The notes below the pieces were generated by a model, which worked only from the letters and a program-made list of their open reading frames with translations, had not been told where the DNA came from and searched no databases. Source: Candidatus Collierbacteria bacterium (GTDB lineage Bacteria; Patescibacteriota; Microgenomatia; UBA1400; JACPES01). From it: a stretch of DNA of 42,576 nt. Positions 15,751 to 21,952 of this stretch are shown here, one piece after another (position 1 is the first letter of the stretch; every line of letters begins with the position of its first letter). The translations under genes were made by a program, and so were the position numbers. The stretch is from assembly GCA_016219325.1 (NCBI GenBank), contig JACRNH010000023.1, forward strand, positions 1-42,576, in the 5' to 3' direction.

Positions 15751-16326
15751 TTACTTCTGCTTCTTCCAGTCTTTATTCTCCTTCATATCCCTTTCCAAAA
15801 GCTCGCGAAGATAGACAGCGCGGGGGGTGCGTTTATATTTCGCCAACCAATCTAGATAATGTTGAATCTCCGGTGAGACAAAAAAATTAAACCTGACGTC
15901 CTGCTGTTGTTTAGCATAATCAATATATTCGACCAGCGAGTTCTTTAAAGTTTTTAATTCATACTCAAGCAAAAATAACAATTCTTCGCCTTCATCCCTT
16001 AAAATATGCGGATTCGATCCTGTAGTATATAGAGCTAATACAGGTTTTCTATTATTCAGTGCGAAATTGATTTCCTGACCAATACCAAAGCTTGGCGTAG
16101 ATACTTCAAAAACAGACATTTCCGCCTGTTTTTTCCAATTGGCCATTTTTCTTTGGATGGCCAATGATTCTTTCTCGCTTTGAGACTCATATTCTAATTT
16201 AGTTTTTTTAAGAACATGATCAGAAATAACACTATGTCCAAGTGATTCCAAAACGCTAACAATTGCCTCATAATTGCTTCTGTTTTTATCAATACTGGCA
16301 ACTGATGCAGAAAAATATATTTTCAT
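15751..16326 (-). CDS. Nucleoside deoxyribosyltransferase/DNPH1-like protein
   Basis: 191 residues. The N-terminal 115 residues fit the small Rossmann-like nucleoside 2-deoxyribosyltransferase family: MKIYFSAS at strand 1 and SVFEVSTPSFGIGQEI with the likely catalytic glutamate E74. The form is closest to DNPH1/Rcl, which splits deoxynucleoside 5'-monophosphates at the N-glycosidic bond. A basic helical C-terminal extension (about 130-191, RFNFFVSPEIQHYLDWLAKY) is not part of that family and resembles a DNA-binding ribbon-helix segment. It lies three bases after the thymidine-kinase-like gene, so a joint nucleotide-salvage or clean-up role is likely. Confidence 0.7.
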   Translation of the reverse strand: MKIYFSASVASIDKNRSNYEAIVSVLESLGHSVISDHVLKKTKLEYESQSEKESLAIQRKMANWKKQAEMSVFEVSTPSFGIGQEINFALNNRKPVLALYTTGSNPHILRDEGEELLFLLEYELKTLKNSLVEYIDYAKQQQDVRFNFFVSPEIQHYLDWLAKYKRTPRAVYLRELLERDMKENKDWKKQK

Positions 16327-16329
16327 ATC

Positions 16330-17046
16330 CTATTCTCCAACCACTACATAACAATCCTGGCATCTTGGTTCATAAATAACGTCACTGGAAGGCGGCATTA
16401 GATCAGGAGCAGTATTTGCCGCCGGCTTCCCTTTGACTAATCTCTGATTATATATAGCATTTCTCCTTCCACACATCTGGCAAGTAGATTTAAGCTGAAA
16501 TAAAGCACTCGCCTCATCTTTAAGAACGGAGGAAATCAAAAATTCAGTCCCTAAACTTGTATATAACAATCCAAGAACAATCGTCCATCCCCCCCTATCT
16601 TTGAACATCCTCATTTCTTTCAGCAAATAACTTTGTAAAGATGTTGGAGTAAACTGAATTTCATCAATAACAACAATGTCGTTACAGTGAAAAATTTTTT
16701 CAATTTCTTTTTTTGTTTGAAATGATACCGCCGGAATTTCATACCCTACACGGGAGAATAGTTTTCCTTCTGGAACATCGGATCGATCTGCTTTAGGCTG
16801 AGCCGCAACAATCTTCAATTCTTTTCCATCAAACTTTTCGATCAACTCCATCCCAACTAAACTTTTTCCAGAACTTTGCGGTCCGACCACTGATATTATT
16901 CCCCCCTCGTCTGCTTCGGATGCATTGATAATCGTACATATTTTATTAGCAACATCCCTAGCTTTATCGGGAATGTAACCATACAATTTAGCATCTGTTT
17001 TGACTAATTTATTGGTTACAATCTCATTAGATTTAATTTTCTTCAT
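16330..17046 (-). CDS. Thymidine kinase-like protein (type II fold)
   Basis: 238 residues from ATG 17046 (the TTG just upstream is less likely). Walker A is GPQSSGKS (55-62) where classical TK1 has GPMFSGKT; Walker B is VVIDEIQF. The C-terminal zinc ribbon is complete: CQMCGRR and later EPRCQDC. The strand IYNQRLV and YEPRC are strong TK1 signatures. A long insertion before the ribbon (ISSVLKDEASALFQLKS) and about 50 extra N-terminal residues set it apart. TK1 makes dTMP from thymidine. Its start overlaps the recR stop (TGATG), placing it in the dnaX-recR transcript. Confidence 0.75.
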   Translation of the reverse strand: MKKIKSNEIVTNKLVKTDAKLYGYIPDKARDVANKICTIINASEADEGGIISVVGPQSSGKSLVGMELIEKFDGKELKIVAAQPKADRSDVPEGKLFSRVGYEIPAVSFQTKKEIEKIFHCNDIVVIDEIQFTPTSLQSYLLKEMRMFKDRGGWTIVLGLLYTSLGTEFLISSVLKDEASALFQLKSTCQMCGRRNAIYNQRLVKGKPAANTAPDLMPPSSDVIYEPRCQDCYVVVGE

Positions 17047-17657
17047 CAATACCCCCTTCTTCCTTCCATTGCTTGTTTTAGGGTTGATTCATCGGCGTAT
17101 TGGATATCTCCGCCGGTGGGCATGCCCTGGCCAAGGCGAGTGACTTTCAGCGCGTTGCGCGTTGCGCGTTGCGCGTTGATCTTGTTTTTCAAATAAAGCG
17201 CCGTGGCTTCGCCTTCCATGGTCGGATTCAACCCCAAGACAATTTCGCGTATTTTATCATCTTTAAGCCTCCCAAGTAACTCTTTAATAAATAGTTCATC
17301 CGGACCGATATTATCCAAAGGAGATATCAAGCCATGAAGCACGTGATAAACTCCGTCAAAAACTCCAGCCCTCTCAACTACAAATACGTCCAGAGGATGC
17401 TCAACCACCATTAAAACGGAATTATCCCGGCCGGAATCAGAGCAAATCGGACAGGGGTCAACCTCGGCTACATTCTGGCAAATTGAACACTGGACAGTCC
17501 CCCGTTTCAGCCCAACTACTGATCTGGAAAATTCGTCCAGAACATTTTGGGGAACATGGAGGAGATAAAAGGTTAATCGTTGGGCAGTTTTTGGACCGAT
17601 ACCCGGCAATCTTTCAAACTGATTAGTAAGATCTAAGATAGCTCTGGGGATTTTCAT
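17046..17657 (-). CDS. recR: Recombination protein RecR
   Basis: 203 residues from ATG 17657. It has the helix-hairpin-helix (LPGIGPKTAQRL), the four-cysteine zinc finger C57, C60, C69, C72 (CSIC and CPIC) and the Toprim domain (VLMVVEHPLDVFVVERAG, then LGLNPTMEGEATALYL). It acts with RecO/RecF to load RecA at gaps. The family ends KVTR...GGD..YADE; here the loop before KVTR is lengthened by NAQRATRNAL, which is written by four exact copies of a heptamer. The upstream decamer array separates it from ybaB, its usual neighbour. Confidence 0.95.
   Translation of the reverse strand: MKIPRAILDLTNQFERLPGIGPKTAQRLTFYLLHVPQNVLDEFSRSVVGLKRGTVQCSICQNVAEVDPCPICSDSGRDNSVLMVVEHPLDVFVVERAGVFDGVYHVLHGLISPLDNIGPDELFIKELLGRLKDDKIREIVLGLNPTMEGEATALYLKNKINAQRATRNALKVTRLGQGMPTGGDIQYADESTLKQAMEGRRGY
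17150..17177 (-). repeat. Four exact heptamers inside recR
   Basis: GCGCGTT occurs four times in a row without a mismatch (17150-17177), read on the coding strand as AQRATRNA. Gain or loss of one unit would shift the recR frame, which makes it a possible slip site. Confidence 0.9.
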
Positions 17658-17660
17658 AAT

Positions 17661-17764
17661 AAAAGTACAATAAGGTACAAAAAAGTACAAGAAAGTACAA
17701 AAAGGACTTCGTTAATTTAAGTATAAAGCATAAAAAATGCGCAAGAAAGTACAAAAATGTACAA
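17661..17764. repeat. Decamer array upstream of recR
   Basis: Four decamers (AAAAGTACAA, TAAGGTACAA, AAAAGTACAA, GAAAGTACAA) fill 17661-17700; two more lie at about 17745-17764. The 17701-17744 stretch holds nothing recognisable. Units point in the opposite sense to those at 18601-18640. Confidence 0.85.
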
Positions 17765-17796
17765 GAAGGAAAATTGATCCGTCGTAGAACTTGATT

Positions 17797-18201
17797 TCAT
17801 TTGGTCCCTATATAAACAATTTCAAACAAAACTCTATCTGGTGATTCAAACATGATTTGATAATAATTTTCATCATCTCTAGAAGTAAATTCAGGCCTAT
17901 ATCTTGAAGTATCGAAAAGCATCTTGACACTGTTTTTTTCAAGGTAATTTTTGGTTTCATCAACATCAGCTAAATTCTCTACTCGAATCGAAATGTGATT
18001 TACTCCTTTTTGGTCGTAATCGCTTGTTTTAGCAAGACCAACTTTGCAAAACCATAAATCACCGTTGGTTCCGCTTTTGTAGCCAATTGCTTCTTTACCT
18101 TCAAAAATAACTTCCCATCCGATAAATTCCATTAATCCTTTATAAAAGGTGAAGTTTTGGAAGTCGATATTAATTTGTAGATGATAAAGATAAGATTTCA
18201 T
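17797..18201 (-). CDS. VOC-superfamily (glyoxalase-like) protein
   Basis: 134 residues from ATG 18201 (five codons after an upstream in-frame start that lacks family similarity). The single VOC module reads YHLQINIDFQNFTFYKGLME at the first strand-helix unit and GVNHISIRVENLADVDETKN at the second, with VLFEIVYIG at the end (metal-binding Glu in LFEIV). The His of NHISIRV and the Glu fit a metal site, though the first His/Glu pair is less clear. Members range from lyases to antibiotic-binding proteins. It forms an inserted pair with the next gene inside the dnaX-ybaB-recR operon. Confidence 0.75.
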   Translation of the reverse strand: MKSYLYHLQINIDFQNFTFYKGLMEFIGWEVIFEGKEAIGYKSGTNGDLWFCKVGLAKTSDYDQKGVNHISIRVENLADVDETKNYLEKNSVKMLFDTSRYRPEFTSRDDENYYQIMFESPDRVLFEIVYIGTK

Positions 18202-18224
18202 GATTAAAAACGTCAAAAACTTAA

Positions 18225-18596
18225 TTAATTACTTTCCTCAATTTTGCTTTTGTACCTGAATAATAGGAATGAAACTCTGCTTTTTTGGTCGTTAAATTTT
18301 TGAAACTGAACTTCCGTCCAATAATGGACATCTAGAGCTACCAACCCTTCTGTTTCAACTTCTAGCAAAGATCCTTGAGCTATTTCCAAAAATCGTATTT
18401 TATCTTTTGATGATTTTCTCAACCAACCTTCTGCAATATTAGCCAATATAGATACGGCCGCACGCCTTAATTGAGATTTTAATCCGAATTCTTCGCTTTG
18501 AGGAAAACATTCTGTAAGCTTATAAATTAAAGTAACAAATTTCCGCACTTCTTGCCAAACTATTAGTTTCTGATACCCGCTTTGCCAGTTTGACAT
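18225..18596 (-). CDS. Four-helix bundle protein (S23 family)
   Basis: 123 residues. KLIVWQEVRKFVTLIYKLTE, the CFPQSEEFGLKSQLRRAAVS segment and ILANIAEGWLRKS are diagnostic for the S23/four-helix-bundle family, first known from 23S rRNA intervening sequences and later found as free-standing genes of unknown role. Its ATG is preceded by AAGG at the edge of the decamer array. It is a usual hitchhiker on mobile or recombining segments in Patescibacteria, consistent with the inserted-cassette view here. Confidence 0.85.
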   Translation of the reverse strand: MSNWQSGYQKLIVWQEVRKFVTLIYKLTECFPQSEEFGLKSQLRRAAVSILANIAEGWLRKSSKDKIRFLEIAQGSLLEVETEGLVALDVHYWTEVQFQKFNDQKSRVSFLLFRYKSKIEESN

Positions 18597-18600
18597 CCTT

Positions 18601-18640
18601 TTTGTGCTTTATTGTACCTTCTTTTACTTTCTTGTACTTT
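18601..18640. repeat. Decamer array between ybaB and the inserted pair
   Basis: Four decamers of the type NTTGTACTTT in phase (18601-18640). Read on the minus strand, the first 22 bases equal 7571-7592 exactly. Together with 17661-17700 it forms an inverted pair around the two-gene insert. Confidence 0.85.
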
Positions 18641-18644
18641 TATT

Positions 18645-18908
18645 TTATCCCATTTCAGCCGCGATCTCTTTTAGTTTTTCCGCCGCCATCTTTTGAGATT
18701 GCTTAATGGCGTCATTTAAAGCGTCTATAGCATCTTGGGATGAATAACCCTGAACTGAAAATTCCAAAATCTTCTGGTCGCCGGAGATAACCACTTTAAC
18801 ATCGCCTTTTTCAACCGCAATCTGCTTCCCCTGCAGAGCCTGCTGCATTTTCATCGCCTGCTGGCGCATCTTATTTAAATCTCCTAATGAAGATAAAGGG
18901 TTATTCAT
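18645..18908 (-). CDS. ybaB: YbaB/EbfC nucleoid-associated protein
   Basis: 87 residues, somewhat shorter than usual. LGDLNKMRQQAMKMQQALQ is the N-terminal helix; VEKGDVKVVISGDQKILEFS is the beta hairpin; DAIKQSQKMAAEKLKEIAAEMG ends the second helix. It binds DNA and is generally found between dnaX and recR. Its ATG overlaps the dnaX stop (ATGA). Confidence 0.94.
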   Translation of the reverse strand: MNNPLSSLGDLNKMRQQAMKMQQALQGKQIAVEKGDVKVVISGDQKILEFSVQGYSSQDAIDALNDAIKQSQKMAAEKLKEIAAEMG

Positions 18909-20422
18909 GATAAAAACATCTCCTCGGCTGACAGGCTTAAATCCTGTTCAACTGCCACAATATTATCATCTTGGAAGTGACTTTTCAATGTATCAACTGT
19001 TTTCTCGGCTAAACGGTATTTTAACTGGATCGGGGTCCCATAAATATCTTGAGCCGTCTGTTCAATAATCTTACTAAACCTTTCCAATTTCAATTGCTCC
19101 ATATGGAATTTATAAGTGGTTTCAACAATCATGGCCGAACCTTCAGCTGCAACCGGCCGGCACAATGACAACAAAGTCACAATCCCGTGATTCTTTTTCC
19201 TGACTTCAATCAGCAGCTGCGGCCATTTAGATAGGAAATCATCAAAAGGAATGGATAATGAACCCAGATTTTTTTTGTTATCAGTTTTCAGTTTTCGCCC
19301 GCCCGCCTGGACTCCCGCCTGACTTCGAACAGACGAAGTCTGGTCGGGTAAGTCGTCCATGCGAAGTCGGGCAGGGTTTTCAGTTTCTAGTTTGTCTGTT
19401 TTCGGTTGACCGGTTTCTAACCGATTGACCGAAGACTGATCAACCTGCGGTCGAGAACCGACAACCGAGGACTGATGACCGGAGGGATCATCTTTCCCCA
19501 ACTCAATCGCCGCTATCTCCAACGGCAGATGCGGTAAAACCGAATATTTCAAAGTCCTGATTTTTATTTCTAATACTTTAGTTACCAATAATAATCTTTC
19601 ATTAAAGCTCTCAAGCAACCGCTTTCTAGCTTCTTCCAAAATCTCTTTGGCAAAAGCCATAACATCCCCGCCCCCTGCCAATAATTTTTCTACAACAGCT
19701 AGAGCGTCAGCGCTTTTCCCGGCGACAACCGCATCAATGTAGTCAATTACCAAAGTATCAAGAGAAGATCCGATAACTGCATTTACCGCCGTTATGTCAA
19801 TTTTATTTTTTCCGGCAATACCCGATGCTTCTTCCAGAATTGTTTGGGCTTCGCGGAAACTTCCGTCTGCGGATTTGGCGATCCTTTCCAAAGCTTCTTT
19901 AGTTATATCCAGCTTTTCGCCTTTGACTGATTTCTTAACTGATTCAATTATTTCTTCTTCGGATGCTTTATAAAATTTAACTTCAACGCACCGGCTAACA
20001 ACTGTCTTGGGAAGTTTTTGAGGTTCAGTAGTGCAGAGGAAAAAAATCACGTGTTCCGGGGGCTCCTCCAAAGTTTTTAACAGAGCGTTAAACGCTTCCG
20101 TCGTCAACATGTGAACTTCATCAATAATGTAGGCTTTGCGTTTTCCCGATAGCGGAGACAAACCGACTTTCTCTCGTAATTCCCTAATGTCATCAATTCC
20201 GCGATTGCTGGCCCCGTCCATTTCAATAACGTCCGTTCCTTCAGCTCCGGTCAGACGGGCCACAATTCTGGCTGCTGAAGTTTTTCCAACCCCGCGGGGA
20301 CCGGAAAACAAATAGGCGTGACCGAATTTACCGGTTTTAACAATTCCCGATAGCCTATCCCTGACTTTTACCAAATCTAATTCTTCAACAGTTTGAGGGC
20401 GGTATTTTAAATAAAAAGTCAT
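18905..20422 (-). CDS. dnaX: DNA polymerase III subunit gamma/tau
   Basis: 505 residues from ATG 20422, overlapping the ybeY stop (ATGA). Clamp-loader ATPase with Walker A GPRGVGKTS (41-49), Walker B DEVHML, sensor-1 LCTTEPQKLPKTVVSR. The cysteine zinc module that usually follows Walker A is missing: the chain goes from VARLTGAEGTDV straight to EMDGASNRGIDDIREL. Residues about 345-410 are a low-complexity linker made of repeats (SSVVGSRPQVDQSSVNRLET and following), not seen in relatives as a rule. The C-terminal domain (SIPFDDFLSKWPQLLIEVRK) resembles the polymerase-contacting end of tau. Confidence 0.94.
   Translation of the reverse strand: MTFYLKYRPQTVEELDLVKVRDRLSGIVKTGKFGHAYLFSGPRGVGKTSAARIVARLTGAEGTDVIEMDGASNRGIDDIRELREKVGLSPLSGKRKAYIIDEVHMLTTEAFNALLKTLEEPPEHVIFFLCTTEPQKLPKTVVSRCVEVKFYKASEEEIIESVKKSVKGEKLDITKEALERIAKSADGSFREAQTILEEASGIAGKNKIDITAVNAVIGSSLDTLVIDYIDAVVAGKSADALAVVEKLLAGGGDVMAFAKEILEEARKRLLESFNERLLLVTKVLEIKIRTLKYSVLPHLPLEIAAIELGKDDPSGHQSSVVGSRPQVDQSSVNRLETGQPKTDKLETENPARLRMDDLPDQTSSVRSQAGVQAGGRKLKTDNKKNLGSLSIPFDDFLSKWPQLLIEVRKKNHGIVTLLSLCRPVAAEGSAMIVETTYKFHMEQLKLERFSKIIEQTAQDIYGTPIQLKYRLAEKTVDTLKSHFQDDNIVAVEQDLSLSAEEMFLS
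19280..19495 (-). repeat. Repeat-derived linker in dnaX
   Basis: On the plus strand this stretch holds near-tandem CAGTTTTC, ACCGGTTTCTAACCGATTGACC and GACTTCG...CGAAGTC motifs, several of them self-complementary (for example GACTTCG at about 19322 with CGAAGTC at about 19336). All are kept in frame. The composition differs from the flanking dnaX sequence. Confidence 0.65.
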
Positions 20423-20796
20423 TCGTGATGTTCTCCCATCAAATGCCTGACTCCATGACAAATCAATTCAGCTATTACCTTGTCAACTATTCTATTGGTT
20501 CTTATCGCCATTGTCATTGCTTCCGGAAAACTGACAGCGATATCCCCCAACCTGATAAAACCATCCGGACTGGGGTTGCGGTCTTCCAGCGGAAAAGACA
20601 AAACGTCTGTTTTCTCGTCCAATTTCCTGAACTTGTTATTTAATTCTTTAATTTTACGGTTACCAACCACAGTTATTTCTACCAATACCTGATCGACTTG
20701 GTCAAAACCAAACTCTTTCAAGAGTAAAATTACCTCTGTTCTAATATATTTCCGGTCCACCGGATAGCGGCTGTCGCCGAAAATATCGATTTTCAC
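20419..20796 (-). CDS. ybeY: Endoribonuclease YbeY
   Basis: 125 residues from GTG 20796, which overlaps the rpsU stop (GTGA). The zinc-binding signature is HGVRHLMGEHH, matching H-x3-H-x5-H, preceded by ELICHG. The KTDVLSFPLED strand and IRLGDIAVSFP are also family marks. It matures the 3' end of 16S rRNA. The linkage to rpsU fits ribosome biogenesis. Confidence 0.93.
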   Translation of the reverse strand: MKIDIFGDSRYPVDRKYIRTEVILLLKEFGFDQVDQVLVEITVVGNRKIKELNNKFRKLDEKTDVLSFPLEDRNPSPDGFIRLGDIAVSFPEAMTMAIRTNRIVDKVIAELICHGVRHLMGEHHE

Positions 20797-20987
20797 GACC
20801 GGCCTCCGAATTTTCCCCCGCCCCGCCGGTTGGCTGCTAAACGCTCTTTTCTAACTGTAGAAGGTTTTTTGTAAAACCGCCTCTCTTTGGCTTCTTCCAC
20901 GATATTTTCTTTCATTACTTGTTTTTTAAATCTCATAACGAGCGATCTGATATCCTCGTCGCCATGAGCTTTAACTATTGTTGCTAT
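20793..20987 (-). CDS. rpsU: 30S ribosomal protein S21 with probable ATA start codon
   Basis: The 64-residue product reads ATIVKAHGDEDIRSLVMRFKK after the start, then QVMKENIVEEAKERRFYKKP and a Gly/Arg tail (RRGGGKFGGRS), a clear bS21. No ATG, GTG or TTG is available in frame at the expected N-terminus: a stop of the previous gene closes the frame. A perfect Shine-Dalgarno AGGAGGTG (21004-20997) sits seven to nine bases before ATA 20987, which gives precisely the usual first residues. The only other in-frame ATGs lie after the conserved N-terminus. ATA is poorly used and checked by IF3, so expression may be deliberately low or autoregulated. A sequencing error is the alternative. Confidence 0.8.
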   Translation of the reverse strand: MATIVKAHGDEDIRSLVMRFKKQVMKENIVEEAKERRFYKKPSTVRKERLAANRRGGGKFGGRS

Positions 20988-21002
20988 ATAAAAACACCTC
21001 CT

Positions 21003-21848
21003 TCAAGCATTCTTAATCATATTTATAATTTCCAATAATTTCAATTTAGTCGGCCTCATTGCCGGATTTGCCCTGCTTCCATTCAAAAGCAGTTTTTTGC
21101 TGGCATGCAAGAACCAATCGGCTTCCCTGTCGCCAGCCGTCACTGCCAAATGGATTTCAGTTAAATCAACTTGGCTATCAGGATGGCCATAAATTCTGAC
21201 ATTTCCTTTTTTGGGATCCCTGACCACCACCACTGAAAATCCCATTCTTTCAGCCAGCCGGTGAACCATATCGCTGCCGGTTTCCACTCCGATTGAACTT
21301 CCCCATTTACAGGTGAATTTTACACCACCTGCGATTTCAATGCCGGCTTTGATCTTCTCTTTCATGGCTTCCAAAATCCCATCCAAAGCCGTCATTCCAA
21401 AATCAATTATTTCCGGATTTTGCAATCTCCCATATCCGGTTTTTAATCCGTCTAAAATCATTTCCAGAATAAACTCCCACCTGTCGGACATCGGATCGGG
21501 CCATGACCGCTCTTCGGCATGATCTACGCTTCTTATAATCTCCGCCATTTTTTCTAAAGCTTCTATTGTGATTTTATCTTTGAAGAAATTTTTTTCTTTA
21601 ATTTCAGCTAAAACTTTTATCGCCGCGCAAACTTTTTTATCTCCGGTAGTATGATGGTCAAATTTCCCCAAACCTGTGTCCACGTGGATAATTTCCGGAT
21701 CATTGTCAGGCGGATTATTATTTAAAGTTTTGCCGGCCGGAACAAATTTAACTTCGGCCTTGTCCCATCCGGGGAAAAAACGCTTGACCAGCCAAACTGA
21801 AGAAACCGCGTCCTGGTCGGGGTTGATGTGAGTGATGATGATTTTCAT
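21003..21848 (-). CDS. DHH-like phosphoesterase
   Basis: 281 residues. The N-terminal metal-site motifs are THINPDQDAVSSVWLV (D-x-D form) and VDTGLGKFDHHTTG (the DHH motif). A middle helical part holds VDHAEERSWPDP. The C-terminal domain ends with ADWFLHASKKLLLNGSRANP and AMRPTKLKL, resembling the substrate-binding end of DHH/DHHA1 proteins. Substrates in this superfamily include oligoribonucleotides, cyclic dinucleotides and pyrophosphate; none can be chosen here. The ATG at 21848 is clear; the gene stops one base before the rpsU Shine-Dalgarno. Confidence 0.75.
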   Translation of the reverse strand: MKIIITHINPDQDAVSSVWLVKRFFPGWDKAEVKFVPAGKTLNNNPPDNDPEIIHVDTGLGKFDHHTTGDKKVCAAIKVLAEIKEKNFFKDKITIEALEKMAEIIRSVDHAEERSWPDPMSDRWEFILEMILDGLKTGYGRLQNPEIIDFGMTALDGILEAMKEKIKAGIEIAGGVKFTCKWGSSIGVETGSDMVHRLAERMGFSVVVVRDPKKGNVRIYGHPDSQVDLTEIHLAVTAGDREADWFLHASKKLLLNGSRANPAMRPTKLKLLEIINMIKNA

Positions 21849-21855
21849 AAATAAA

Positions 21856-21952
21856 TTGCTATCTTGCTATATTGTTATCTTGCTATCTTGTTATTCTACG
21901 AATCCGCCGGCGGCGGATAAATCAAGCTAGCAAGATAACAAGCTAACAAGCT
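21856..21952. repeat. Octamer foldback array at the 3' end of proS
   Basis: Five octamers (TTGCTATC, TTGCTATA, TTGTTATC, TTGCTATC, TTGTTATT) cover 21856-21895; after a spacer with CCGCCGGCGGCGG, inverted octamers (AGCTAGCA, AGATAACA, AGCTAACA) cover 21925-21952. The right arm encodes the last residues of ProS (ELVSLLSC) and its stop codon. Confidence 0.85.
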
